Assembly (NCBI GenBank): GCA_023630585.1
Contig: CM042536.1
Span: forward strand, 26,423,404-26,487,403
Direction: 5' to 3'
DNA: 64,000 nucleotides
Source: Cranoglanis bouderius
Taxonomy: Eukaryota > Chordata > Actinopteri > Siluriformes > Cranoglanididae
A program made the position numbers and the translations under genes. This document shows positions 1 through 11,744 of the stretch, piece after piece; the first letter of the stretch is position 1, and the number at the start of each line of letters is the position of its first letter. Under the pieces are notes generated by a model, which saw only the letters and a program-made list of their open reading frames with translations, made no database searches and was not told the DNA's origin.

Positions 1-312
1 CACTTTCCTCTAATAATTTTGTAACCAGGTTCACACTGTTGAGCCTATTTTGTGATACCGAAAACTGTACTCACCTGTAACATGCTCCGATAGTTTTATA
101 CAGAAATATTGAAAAAGTCTCTGTTTTATTTGTTTTAATGGTTTTAGTGTCACAAAATGAACCCTAATACATACTCACACCCAGTAGGTAAACTTCTTAT
201 AAGATCATATTGGCTTCTGGTCATAAAACCACTCCCAGCATGAAGTCAGTCAATTGGCACAATAATGTGACAACATTATCCGTCATAAAAGCATCTAACA
301 CCTCACACTGAC
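1..312 (-). other. Intron after tgm1 coding exon 2 (left part cut off)
   Basis: AT-rich sequence downstream of the donor at 312-311. No further exon of the transglutaminase is visible before the window edge. Confidence 0.6.
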
Positions 313-1701
313 CTGTCTTCAGCTCCAGATGCAGCTTGTCCGTGTTGATGTTGAAAGGGCGAGAGAGGTCGAGCATAACCTGAAAGGTCTGGCCGCGGCG
401 GATGATGAGCTCGTTGCTGGAGTACTGCTCGGTGTGGTGCTCCTTACGATTCTGGCCAGTCTTCGAGCTGAGCAGGTCCATGGTTCGTACGACCAGAGAC
501 AGATCTGAAAGAAAGACGAGGTGTGTAGTGATAAGCGGACACAAAAAAAGATATTAAAGAGTGGAATATTTTATGAATAGGAACATTATAGGAACAATCA
601 GCACTGTCTATAAAAGTTTAGCAAAGTGCAGTACAAGTGTCTGGTGTAACAGTACACAGGGGTGGAAAGTAAAAGCTCTAATGTGCTGCTCAGACCCATT
701 TTTAGCTGCCCAGAATCCTTAAAAAGTGCTAACTAACACAATGTAATAATGTATAGCAAGCTAGCTAGTTATACAGACAAAGGGAAACGAATAAGTAAAT
801 GAAAGTGTTGCAGCCTCGACAAAAATTCACTGGCGAATGTTTTGGTTATGAGCTGAGGTGTTCTCTCCTCACATTGCACGTCTGGTTAGTGTCTTGGCTT
901 TGTTTGGTGTCATCACTATTTCTTCAGTGTGCTAATGCTAATTAATCCAGATCAAATCCGGATTCAGATTGTGCAAAAGTTAAAGTATCACAATGAGTGA
1001 GCAAATTGTTTTAAGTTTTAAACTTTTTTTTTTTGGTTGTTCAAACTACATGTCCACTAGGCAACTACGAATAAAAAAAAAAACTAATACAGTAAATCTG
1101 CTCATCAAGGCTTGTGATTTGTCCACCCCGCATACTGGTTTTGGATAAAGTCTAAGAGTTAAACATTTTGCCCATTGCTGTCTGAGAGTGTCTTTCATAT
1201 TTAAATGAATATTTCTGTATTTATGTTTTTCATTGAAAGGTCACACCAGACATTCAAACTGCTGATGCAGCACTTGTGTAAGCACTGAAACTCTTTGCAA
1301 GTCTGTGTGCTCAATTGTTACATCCATAAAACTGAACATCCCCAATTAAAACTGTTCTGATTGTTCTGACTGTCCTGACCGTTCTGAACTGATGCTAATT
1401 AGTAAAGATCTGAGTTAGCAGTCTCACCCTCCAGCTCGTTGTCTCCTTTGTGAGGTTGAGGAGGCTCGGGACATGGTGTCACGTTTTCTTCATCCTTGAC
1501 CACGGTGTCCAGTTCATTCGTAACATCATAGGAGCTGTTCTGTCTGCGACAGCAACAGGGGCAAACTTTCCGTAACCAGCGACAACAGCCTCCCTCCTGC
1601 CTCATTTCCTTAGTAACCACCTCCTTCTCAGGTATTGCTTGTCCATTGCTGGCGGCAGCGCCGTGGAAGCGGCCGACGGCTGAACCGTCTCTGACTGACA
1701 T
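313..1701 (-). CDS. tgm1: Transglutaminase 1-like, first two coding exons (partial; continues off the left edge)
   Basis: Membrane-associated, calcium-dependent protein-glutamine gamma-glutamyltransferase; the mammalian family member cross-links cornified-envelope proteins. Coding exons read on the minus strand: 1701-1428 (91 codons plus one base, donor GGTGAG) and 504-313 (acceptor TTTCAG, donor GGTCAG); phases agree (1/1). The spliced piece gives about 155 residues. Residues 38-52 form a cysteine cluster (CCRWLRKVCPCCCRR) like the acylated membrane anchor in the N-terminus of mammalian TGM1. The second exon carries DLLSSKTGQNRKEHHT and ELIIRRGQTF, close to the start of the transglutaminase N (beta-sandwich) domain of TGM1. 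The catalytic core lies outside the window. An acceptor (CTTTCAG, ending at 1718) lies just 5' of the ATG, so the first exon is non-coding and further right. Linkage to nop9 matches human 14q12. A fish tgm1-like duplicate rather than the tgm1 orthologue is possible. Confidence 0.85.
505..1427 (-). other. Intron between tgm1 coding exons 1 and 2
   Basis: 923 bp bounded by GT (1427-1426, minus strand) and AG (506-505). It holds T- and A-runs near 1020-1090 and no recognisable repeat or additional exon. Confidence 0.8.
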
Positions 1702-1929
1702 CCTGGATCCCGAAATTCTGAAAGAGAATAAAGACTCTAGTTAGTGTTTTGGTGTTTCATCTTGTATTGGTGTGAATTGCATTTTGTGAATTGGAAAGAT
1801 AGTACATAAATGAACCTATTATTAACAAGACTATTATTAATGGGATTCCAAGAAGACAAAAAGCCTATGAATAATATTGATTTGTGTTTTACATCGCACA
1901 AATACATTACATTACGTACATACATTACA

Positions 1930-2010
1930 GGGTATCATACACACACATTCACACCTAAGGCCAGTTTAGAAACTGGGATGATTTGGGGAGGTGGGAGGAA
2001 ACTGAACACA
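1930..2010 (-). repeat. Fragment of fish SINE-like repeat
   Basis: Contains the segment cacacattcacacctaagg followed by gggaggtgggaggaaactg. These are the conserved pieces of the repeat seen more completely at 49745-50045 (opposite strand). Confidence 0.5.
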
Positions 2011-2103
2011 GACTCCAAGGTTGATGTATAGACTTATTTCCAAAGTAGAAAAAAGTTGATCTTGAGAAAGTCATCGTGCCAACTGAGTTTAAGTGAATTT
2101 GAA

Positions 2104-2105
<2 letters not shown>

Positions 2106-2173
<68 letters not shown>
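2106..2173. repeat. (GT)n microsatellite
   Basis: About 33 uninterrupted GT units. Confidence 0.97.
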
Positions 2174-2174
<1 letters not shown>

Positions 2175-2733
2175 CCGTGTGAGACAGCAAAACAAAACCA
2201 TTAGTTGCTGAGGCTTCACCGAATCACAATGCCTGCTGTTGTTCCTGCACTATTATTAAGATAATCACTCTTTCTACAAGAGCTATAAACTTTATTTCAT
2301 TCATCAAGTCCTGTAAACAGGGGGTTGTTTTTACCGAATTTACAAGCACAACCTTGAAGAGCCTTAAATGATCAGCAGATATCTGATTCACTTCACACAG
2401 CTGCATTACACAGTGAAAGTGAACGTCCTGGAATACAGCCTCACAGCCATGACGTTTCTGAGGCCTCATAAGAGCTCACACAATCACAAAGGGTTAACTA
2501 TGTGTTAATGTGAACCATGTGTGTGTGTGACTCCCAGCTCCCATCGAATCGCCTTTCCTCTAGTTATACTTTTCTCTCCCTCCCTGCATCCCTTCATCTG
2601 TACAGCTTTTATGACTGTTGTGTTTTTCCCCCCACAAACCTCAAGCTGCATAGTGTTCCTCAACACAGACCTCCCAAAACACAGAGTGTTTTGGAGCATA
2701 AACAATCTCCAAAATTCTAAATACACTATTGCT

Positions 2734-2768
<35 letters not shown>

Positions 2769-2812
2769 CACACACACACACACATACACACACACACATA
2801 CACACACACACA
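2734..2812. repeat. (CA)n microsatellite, interrupted
   Basis: CA units with CG and TA interruptions. Confidence 0.97.
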
Positions 2813-2956
2813 GTCACAGACACACCCACTCACTGTACACTTTCTACAAGTGTATGGTTAATGTTCAAACATGTCTTGATATCACCATTCATTATGCAAT
2901 CTTCACACAACATGTATAGCACATATTTCCTTTCTTATGAGTTCACATTCTGAGGG

Positions 2957-2958
<2 letters not shown>

Positions 2959-3007
<49 letters not shown>
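2959..3007. repeat. (GT)n microsatellite
   Basis: About 24 GT units. Confidence 0.97.
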
Positions 3008-3008
<1 letters not shown>

Positions 3009-3659
3009 CTGCTTTATGTGGATTGTGGAATGCAGGTCTGAATGCCTTTGACTCCCTAAACCTCCCCTCCTGTGACATGCACTGCGTTATGGGTGAAAGG
3101 GGAAAGGGAGGGTCTGTGAGAACGAGTCCGAGAGTTTTTAGGATTTTTTGGCCCATGACCTAAGTGCAATTAACAAATACCATTTGAATACAGAATTCCC
3201 CTCAGACTGCTTTCTTCTGAATACAGCATGTGATCAGCAGATTCCCCTTTTAGCCGCATGCCCTCCACTGTACCCATGCACAGCTGTGGGAAATGAACCC
3301 AAAAGTTCACTGAACCCCTCACACTTCTCCCCAGTTGTCATGACGTTAGCGCTCATTTATAGTGAAGGTCTTAATTTTTTGTTCATCCATCTTTGACAAG
3401 ATCATATGATTCTCATCTGAATACATGATCGGCTGCCTAATGTGCACCCTAAATATCTGCACTTCCTAAAATGCCCAAGACTCACTCTTACTTATCTCAG
3501 CTGGATATTATAGATTTGTACCTAAGAACAGCTGCTTTAAACATAAAAACTGTCCAGGAGTCTACTATATGCGTACGCTTAGCATCCTTACAAACTTAGT
3601 AATGTTTGATGTTATAGTGTACAACTGTATAGAAATAAAATTATATTGAACTGAATTAA

Positions 3660-4400
3660 CGTGTGTAAAATATGACATGCTAATTCATTCTAGTTTAGCT
3701 AGCTTGTGTCAGTAATGTTTAGCTATAGCAATGGTAGCCTCTTAAAATTTTTTCTTAAAACCTTTGGTCTCAACAGTTTCATGATTACTTAACATTTTAA
3801 ATACACTGAAGAAAAGTTATTTCTGTAGCATTAGATAACCTTCTTAGACTCTATTACTTACTGAATGTTGTGTTAGCATTCTCTGTTAACTTAGCTGTTT
3901 TATTTAGTGCTTAATTTCATACAGTAAAATAGGCTAGCTATTTAGCTATACATGTTTAGCTAATCCATCTCCTTGGTGTACCACGAAAACTAGTAATATT
4001 TAACATTGTATTTTATGTATTTTAACTATTAGCTATCTACAGTAACTATGTTTAGCTAATTTCCTCCAGTAACTAGCCGATGTTTAGCTACTGCAACAGT
4101 TGCTTCTTGGTGGAACGCTAGCTTATTTAATATCTTCCCTGCTAACAATTTTACTGCAGGTTTTTAAAATATTGTGGTAAAAGTTATTTTTGTAGTATTA
4201 CATAACCTTCTTAGAACCTATTACTTTCTGAATGTTCTGTTAACATTCTCTGGTACCTCAGTTGCTTTATTTAATAGTGTAATAATATTTAACTACCAAG
4301 CTAGCTAGCTATTTAACTATTTAGATTATGTTAATCAAATGACAACAGCTTAGTGTAGCAACTAGTATTAGCTAGCCAATTGTTTAGGTTTAGCTACCCC
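3660..4400 (+). repeat. Imperfect tandem duplication, unit about 367 bp
   Basis: Two diverged direct copies. For example aaaagttatttctgtag at 3812 recurs as aaaagttatttttgtag at 4179, followed in both by ataaccttcttaga...ctattact...ctgaatgtt. gtttagcta(t/c)...gcaa at 3718 recurs at 4081. A third partial start (gtttagctaccccaatgg) is at 4387. The whole block is rich in TTAGCTA and GCTAGC words. No coding potential seen. Confidence 0.75.
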
Positions 4401-5385
4401 AATGGCTAGCTAGCTTATTTAGTTGTAAGTTACATGTAGCTCATTGGCTTCAGCAAACAGTTTCTCAAATTTAATGTTGTTTTTTTTCCCCCACAAGAAC
4501 AATGGTTGGATGATACCACATGAGCTTTATATATGCTGTGTATTTGGGCAGGAGGGACCGCTGCAATCAATACAGCTGCACCAATTTGAATTAGTCAGTT
4601 TTTACATCTCTATTCTGTATTCTGTCTGAGTTTCTGGGAAAGTCATGGATAAAAAGTTGCCCAAGGCTGACGTGCAGTGTCTGAATTGTCCCTATGAGAC
4701 ATGCTATAAATCTGAGGCATTCTTCATGTTGTGACTGTGACAAAGAGGCTAAACTGCTGTACAGAGTGAAAAAATGTGTATGTGAGAAAGAGAAAGAGAG
4801 ACTCCACAGAAACCTTTCTTACTGTTCTTTGAACCACACCAAGTCCATCAATCCCAGTAAAGTCCTAAACTGCTATGTCTGTTTGCACTCCAAGTCCCTT
4901 TCATTCTATTGGTACTTTTCTGTTGCCAGCTGAAAAATAAAACACTTACAAGCCATTAATGGCACAAACAAAGTCCATGAGCTCTGTGATCCATAATCCA
5001 GTGGCATTAGGGGTTAAATAGCTGTGCCTGGTTCTTGGTTGATCGTCTGTCACATATCTAAAGGAGGGCCGGCTTTTGGTCTGATGCCAGTTGGAAAGCT
5101 GGCTGCAGCTGCTGGAGTGCGAGACGATGGTCCCAGTACAACCACAACAAGATCTAACTTACTTACTTAACCAGCCCTGATCAGATGGTGTTGTGGGAGA
5201 TGGTTCAGTTGTTGGAATAAAACCCAGTACAACATGTTAAAAAAAGAAAAAAATGCCACTCTACTAGCATAGCAATGCACATTTTTGTCATTTTTGTCAA
5301 TATATATTTTATTATGACTTACAGCCATGGCTGATAATCTTTAAGTGAGTGTATCATTTTTACAATCAGTTTGCTATATCTTATA
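4400..5385. other. Intergenic, no gene seen
   Basis: Mixed AT-rich sequence. Short open frames at 4444-4629 and 4694-4933 show no protein-family features. Nothing assignable. Confidence 0.5.
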
Positions 5386-6936
5386 CAGTCCCCTCCAAAA
5401 CTATTGGAAGGCCAATCCCCCCCCCCCCCCCCCCCCCATTTTTTTGGACGTAGACTGAAGACATTTGGGTTTGAGATCAAAATATGTATATGAGAAGAGA
5501 GTTTAGAATATCAGCTTTTAATTCTTCCTGGTATTTACATGCAGATGCGTTAAACGACAGATATCGACATATCACAATTTGTATCAGACCACCCAATTAG
5601 CAAAAATACTGGAACATGTGACGAACAGATGTTTCGTATTATCCAGGTGTGTCCTGTAGGTTGACTGTTTAAACAATAAATAGAGCTCTGAATATCTACT
5701 CTTGGTTTTAGTCTTCAGTTTCACCTGTGAAGACTGCATTTGTTGTTAAAAAGGATAAGCCAACATGAAGATTAGAGAGCTGTCTATGTGAGAAAAGCAA
5801 GCCATTTTGAAGCTGAGAAAAAGAAAAAAAAAACAATCAGAGGCATTGCACAAACATTGGGCATAGCCAATACAAAAATTTGGAATGTCCTGCAAAAGAA
5901 AGAAGCCACTCGTGTACTAACAACCAGACATGGAACAGGTCAGCCAAGGAAAACAACCGTTGATGACTGTTTCTCACAAACATTGTAAGAGCTGTGAAGA
6001 AAAACCCAAAAACCACAGTTGTTGTCACCAACAACCTCCACAGGGCAGGGGTGAAAGAAGACTTCGAGAGCAGAAATATAGAGGCCATACCACAAGATGC
6101 AAACCACTCATCAGCAGTAAGAATCGGAAAGAATCTGAAGAATTGGAATTTGCAAAGGAATACAGAGATTCTGGAAAGAACCAAGATTAAACTCCACCAA
6201 AGTGATGGAAAGGCCAAAGTGTGGAGAAAAAAAAGAATCTGCTCATGATCTAGAACATAGAAGATCATCAGTCAAGCATGGTGGAGGTAGTATCATGGCT
6301 TGGGCTTGCATGGCTACTTCTGGAACAGGCTCATCAATCTTTATTGATGGTGTAACATATGATGGTAGCAGCAGCATGAATTCAGAAGTTTACAGGAACA
6401 TTTTGTCTGTCAATTTACAGAGAAATGCATCCAAATTAATCGGGAGGAACTTCATCATGCAGCAAGACAATGATCCAAAACACACTGCCAACACAACAAA
6501 GGACTTTATTCAGCAAAGTGGAAGGTTTTAGATTGGCCAAGTCAATCACCAGACCTTAACCCAATTGAGCATGCATTTCACTTCCTGAAAAGGAGACTGA
6601 AGGGAGAAACCCCCCGAAACAAACAACAACTTAAAGAGGCTGTGGTAAAAGCCTGGAAAAGCATCACAAATGAAGAAACCAACAATTTGGTGATGTCAAT
6701 AAGTCGCAGGCTTGATGCAGTTATTGCAAGCAAGGGATATGCAACCAAATATTAAGTGTTATTTACTTTAATTTACTTCAAGACTTATCTGTTCCTGTAC
6801 TTTTACTGATATACTGTAGCTGAAATCCTAAACTCTCATCTCATGTCCATCTTTTGATCTCAAACCCAAATGACTTTGGTGTATAGCACAAACAAATTAA
6901 TTGGCCTTGCCATTCCAATAGTTTTGGAGGGGGCTG
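5386..6936 (+). mobile_element. Tc1-like transposon, dead copy (1551 bp)
   Basis: Flanked by TA on both sides. Ends read cagtcccctccaaaactatt on the left and, as reverse complement, cagccccctccaaaactatt on the right. Both inner ends share catttgggtttgagatcaaa. A run of about 19 C sits in the left inverted repeat near 5418-5437. It carries a broken transposase gene on the plus strand (5765-6755). Confidence 0.93.
5765..6755 (+). pseudogene. Broken Tc1-like transposase
   Basis: Begins MKIRELSM and meets a stop at codon 9; several frameshifts follow. Readable blocks are the N-terminal helix-turn-helix (TIRGIAQTLGIANTKIWNVL), the core SSVKHGGGSIMAWACMATSG, the second catalytic aspartate region (FIMQQDNDPKHTANTTKDF, ends at a frame change near 6525), and the C-terminal VLDWPSQSPDLNPIEHAFHF with the catalytic glutamate, ending ATKY and a stop at 6753-6755. 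The first catalytic Asp motif is not recognisable. It cannot make a working enzyme as it stands. Confidence 0.9.
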
Positions 6937-6938
6937 TA

Positions 6939-9233
6939 TGCTTCCATACCATGTAGTAACTATCTTTTTATGAGTATGCAGGTATCTGCATGTCATGTCA
7001 GGCAATGAGTTCAGCATCTATGAAGTCGTTAACTAACAGGATGTCTTATCATGACCACTCCCAGATTTTACACCACCTCTGATTCATCACCCTTGTTATA
7101 ATGCAACACATGACGTGAATAAACGTTTTAGTCATTTAGTAACTATAGCCTTTTCTTGATAATTTATTCCTATGACCAAAGATGTCGTCACTCAGACAAC
7201 GTAAGGCCTAATTTTCCGTTCATTACATGTGATGTGCTACACAGAGGCTGTGTTTAAAAAAAGAAAAGAAATATTTCTAATTTACACTGCAAGTTTGGAA
7301 GTTTTTAGGATTCACAGTTTATCAAAATGTATTTTTTTAAATCACAAATGCCATGCAGGTTAGAGTGTATGCTTTTAAAAAGTTCATATAACGTGACCAT
7401 GTTTTTGTGTTTAAAAAAACCCCCCAGAGGTTTAGGGGCAAGGACATTAAAGAGAGTATTGCAGTTAATGTTAGTATTGCAGTAAAGTTACCTTGTATTA
7501 AACCTTTTAAGATGCTTTACATTAAACATGTACAGCATGCGATTTATCTGCTTCACACATCCCCATTTAAAAAAAAAAAATTATTTGTAAATGTGCATCA
7601 CATATAGTGCTTATCTGTGCAACTCTGCCAAACTGCCAGGCAAGTTTTCTCAAGCAGACACCTCAGTGCCTCAGTGTACGAAATACCAATTGATGCTACG
7701 TGCAAGTTCAAAACTATTCACAATACATGGAACAAATGAAAACACATAGGCTGCCTGTAGCAGAAGTTTGTTTCCACCACGTAAATAATGTGTAAAACAA
7801 AATTCCAGGCAATCGAAAACTTTTAGGCCTTGAAAACTCGTAACAGTATTGTTATAAAGTAACAGTAGAGCCACAACAGGTTCAATCCTACATTCATCTT
7901 TCGAATCATAATTTTTGATGCACTCAATATTAGTTTCTTCTTGTTCTTAGCCTACTGAGGTCTATAATCCAGAAAACAGCACAGCCATAACAGATACATT
8001 TTAACTTTGCATATTCTATCTCATCTCGTCTTCTCACACACTTTTAAAGGAAACCTGAATTAGAGTACAGGATCAACTCTAACCCCTGTGAGATTTGAAC
8101 TCGCAAACATCTGGTCATAAACACAGATCCATAATCGCTGAGCCCCTAAACATCATGCTTCAAGCAGTCAGTTCTTGCCCTTGACTTTATTATTTGAATC
8201 CGCATTTTATTTGTTCATGTACTTTCCTCCTGTCTGTCACCTCCTCATCCTCCCTTCTTTGCTTCTCTAACCTTTTTTCCTCCCCTGCCTCCTCTCACAT
8301 TCTTTGCATGTTGCTGTTGGCAAGCTAAGCCTTACTTCTCTTATTGGAATACAAAAGGGCATGGGCTGGGTGCAGAGATAAGTCTAACTCATTCCAGACA
8401 TGAAACCGCCCAATAAAAACACTGCACCTCTCAAACTCTCAAAGTCTTCGTATAGCCGTGTATATGGGTGCAAGGCATTTGAAGAATTTATATTCTGATA
8501 AGGTCTGACTACGGCAGTGATGAACACTGCCAGTAAACATCTGAGAGAACACTTACACAATTCCATCAGTCGTGTGTGAAGCAATGACAGATAAATGTCA
8601 AAGTTGTCAATGTGTCTATGTGATCAGCAAGCCTTCAGAGTAAGATGCCAGACAGTTGAAAAAGACTGGCACCGCAATGACAAACTAGCTTGTGAACCAG
8701 ACTACAAGAAATGCAAATTTGAGGTAAATATTTGATTCTCTATATACTGTTTGTGATGCACTCTTCAAAAAAAAAAAAAAACCCCGAAAAAAACACCTGC
8801 ACCAAGAGCTTAAAACCAGAAAATCTGCCAACCTCAGAGTCCTGAACAACACCTGGGTGATTTTTTTTTTTATTTTTGTGAATGGGCCCAGAAATTCAAC
8901 TTAAGCAGCCACATAAACCTAGTCTGAATACTGAGAACTTTCTCCTTTTTATTAACTAATTACTGATGCATCTTTTAAACTTAAGTTGCTAGACAGAGGT
9001 GTAGGGACCGTTTTAAACAATCACACATATCTGAAGTGAGTTATCTGTGACCCTGAGCATTTGGGCATGACGAAGCCTAAGCGTGTGGCCTGACACAGGT
9101 GGCAAAACAACAAGAGCCAAATTTACAGTATCTTAGGCATGTGTATAGAGGTTACACAGTCTGTGCTGTGTTAAACGGTTTCAGTGTGTCAACTTGTGAA
9201 AGATTTTATTTTGCATTACACCTTATACAGAAG
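6939..9233. other. Intergenic, no gene seen
   Basis: AT-rich sequence with A/T runs. The only structured item is a tRNA-like stretch at 8081-8147. Small ORFs (7407-7607, 8384-8584, 9099-9389) lack family features; the last runs into a hAT-type element. Confidence 0.5.
8081..8147 (-). repeat. tRNA-like segment (SINE head or tRNA pseudogene)
   Basis: The minus strand reads ggggctcagcgattatgg (box A-like) and gagttcaaatctc (box B-like) about 40 bases apart, as in a tRNA-derived SINE head. I could not fold a clean cloverleaf, so I do not call a functional tRNA. Confidence 0.35.
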
Positions 9234-9241
9234 TTAACAAA

Positions 9242-9623
9242 TAGGGCTGGGCAATATGACAAAAATATCATATCACGATACTCGAAGACATTTCTACGAA
9301 ACACGATGCGTATCACGATATACAATTTAGCTAACAAAACAATACGAATACAAAACAATAGTAAAATAAACAAAAAACTGTTAAACTAAGTTTGAAGATA
9401 CTTTTCTTTTATGCCTACAAAGACAAAAAAGGTTTAAAAAAAAAACAAACAAACAAACAAAAAAAAAGTCTTATCAATGGCATCCATTCATTAAAATTTA
9501 ATTTGTAATTATTAAAAAAAGTTTTTAAAAAAATACATCACATACCAACGATATCTCAGAAAAGTGCATTGCGTAATCATTTATCATGATATCGATAATA
9601 TATGGATATATCGCCCAGCCCTA
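9242..9623. mobile_element. hAT-like miniature element with intact 8-bp target duplication
   Basis: 382 bp, non-coding. Ends tagggctgggcaatatga and (reverse complement) tagggctgggcgatatat. It is flanked by identical 8-bp repeats ttaacaaa at 9234-9241 and 9624-9631, the target-duplication length of the hAT superfamily. The interior has repeated atcacgata/atatcg motifs. It must have been moved by a transposase supplied elsewhere. Confidence 0.9.
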
Positions 9624-9989
9624 TTAACAAAGGAAACGCAGCTTAAGGTTATTTGCAATAAAGTTTAAGAACATGAGAATATAATTTTATACTACTCAAT
9701 TAACTCAATAAAGACCTATTGCTTTAACTGTTTCAGCTGCCTAATTATTTACATATATTTTCTGAGACACCAATTAACACTGTAAATATTAATGCTACAC
9801 TACACTCTCTGAAAAAAAGGGACTATAACATTCCTTGGTGCTGAGGTGGGACCAGGTTTTGTTTTTTATTTTGTTTTGTTTTTTACCAGGAAACGTACAT
9901 GTACCTTACTGCACCAATAAATCTTTACTTTAAAAGCCATGTTAAATTGTTCATAAAGGTAAACTAATACTAACATTTCCATGTGAAAG

Positions 9990-10107
<118 letters not shown>

Positions 10108-10541
10108 GAAAGTCAATTATAAAGGTTCATATATCCAGCTGTATGGGCTGCTATAGCTGTTCTATTATAATAATAGTATTGCATTTAAAGCCGCATGCTG
10201 TATTTAACATGCTGTTGAAGAATTTTGAGACAATATTTACTAGTACTCGTGGTGTTATTAGATTTTGGACCCAGCCTTGCATGTGATCAAAGCATTAAAA
10301 AAAAAAAAAAAGTTCTTCTTTCAGAAGAAAGAACTAGAAGAAAAATGTTACCGGCAATCTGCTGCGTTTTTCTCCTCCTCGCGCTTCCGTTAGATGGAGT
10401 TTGTAGTGTGTGAGTTTATACACTCTGAAGTTTGGTCTAATGCACTTTAAACACTCACACATGTAGGCTACACACGCCCACTTCTGACAAGATTGCGTTA
10501 TCGGATATGACGACTGGAGCCCACCATAATGAGGCGGGGGA

Positions 10542-10585
<44 letters not shown>
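10542..10585. repeat. (GT)n microsatellite
   Basis: GT units with one TT interruption. Confidence 0.95.
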
Positions 10586-10588
<3 letters not shown>

Positions 10589-10685
10589 AGAAGTGTTGGG
10601 TGTGGCGAACTGACTACTGTGAGATGATTGTGCACATGAATGCCTTTTAGCCAGGAAGATATACTCAGTGGTTTTTGTTTTCTTT

Positions 10686-10712
10686 CTTCTTCTTCTTCTT
10701 CTTCTTCTTCTT
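10686..10712. repeat. (TTC)n microsatellite
   Basis: About nine TTC units. Confidence 0.9.
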
Positions 10713-10990
10713 TTGTTCACTGCACAGCAAGAGAAAGTGTTAAATTCACAGCTATATAATGACTAAACCACAACTACAGGATCCCTGGCAGTCCGGCTGA
10801 ACACACGCAAACACTTTTTTACCAAACACTATTTTAAAGAGTCATCAGCGCTGGAGATATTAATTCAACTCCTTTAACAAGTAAAAAAAAAAAAAGTAAT
10901 TCACTTTATATGTGCTGGATGCTCGAATATGACTGGCCAGATGGGTGATTAATTTTCTATAACAGCAGTTTCGACTGTCGAGGAAAATCC

Positions 10991-11220
10991 ATGCATCCAT
11001 TCATTTTCTGTACCGCTCATCCTATAGGGAGCCTATCCCAGGGAACTCGGGGCACAAGGCGGGGGACACGCTGGACAGGGTGCCAACCCCTCCCAGGGCA
11101 CAATCGCACACACATTCACACACTACAGACAATTTGGAAACGCGACTCAGCCTACAGCGCATGTCTTTGGAATGGGGGAGGAAACCGGAGTACTCGGGGA
11201 GAACATGCAAACTCCTTGGT
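10991..11220 (-). repeat. Fish SINE-like dispersed repeat
   Basis: Reads ttctgtaccgctcatcc, gcctatcccagggaactcgg, gacaatttgg and ggaggaaaccggagtactcg. This is a widespread fish repeat motif set, in reverse orientation to the copy at 49745-50045. The exact family name (Mermaid-like is my guess) needs a library search. Confidence 0.7.
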
Positions 11221-11239
11221 TCATTCTAACACACTCATA

Positions 11240-11712
11240 TAGTTTCTATGGTTTCTATTTACTGTAAAATTGACAGTAATTTACTGGCAGAAGAGCAAAC
11301 TTTGCCAGCAAAGTTCCCAAAATTCTAACCAAGGCAGGCTGACAGTGCTGGAATTTGAACATATGTTCTTCTGATCTGTAACGCAAACACTGAGCAACCA
11401 CAACTTGCTTAACTGGCTTGCACTGAGTCAACCATAACTACCACTGAACTAATAATAATAAAAAATGTATATTATATAAAGTTCAACTGAAGGTCAACAA
11501 AAGGAATTTCTTTTTTTTTTTTTTTTACCATTCTCACCCCTTCCAAAAACATTAGCTATACCACTTTGCGTTTTCTGATATTTTACTGTAAACCAATGCA
11601 CTGCTGTAACTGCCTAATCGTTTACAATACAATCCCGTAAAATAATAATACAGTATTTTACCGTTAAATAAATACTGTAAATTTTCAACTTTTTTTTTTT
11701 TTTTTACAGTGT
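11240..11712. repeat. Degenerate palindromic DNA-element remnant rich in ACTGTAAA words
   Basis: Starts tttactgtaaaattgacagt and ends aaatactgtaaattttcaac...ttacagtgtaa, with further tactgtaaa/tttacagt words inside. It resembles the ends of a decayed non-autonomous DNA transposon. A tRNA-like stretch (11341-11405) sits inside it. Confidence 0.4.
11341..11405 (-). repeat. tRNA-like segment
   Basis: The minus strand has tggttgctcagtgtttgcg (box A-like) and atgttcaaattccagc (box B-like). Similar in kind to 8081-8147. Probably a SINE head or tRNA pseudogene. Confidence 0.35.
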
Positions 11713-11744
11713 AACTCATTCACAGGGACTTGCATGACAGATGC

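Larger units (their letters stand above)
1718..3600. other. Intergenic or tgm1 5' intron, microsatellite-rich
   Basis: Must contain, or lead to, the non-coding first exon of tgm1, which I cannot place. It contains a fish SINE-like fragment (about 1930-2010) and three CA/GT tracts. Apparent ORFs here are read-through of the dinucleotide repeats. Confidence 0.5.

Noticed and set aside
8081..8147. Functional tRNA gene
   Set aside because: Box A and box B-like words are present on the minus strand, but I could not pair a proper acceptor and anticodon stem.
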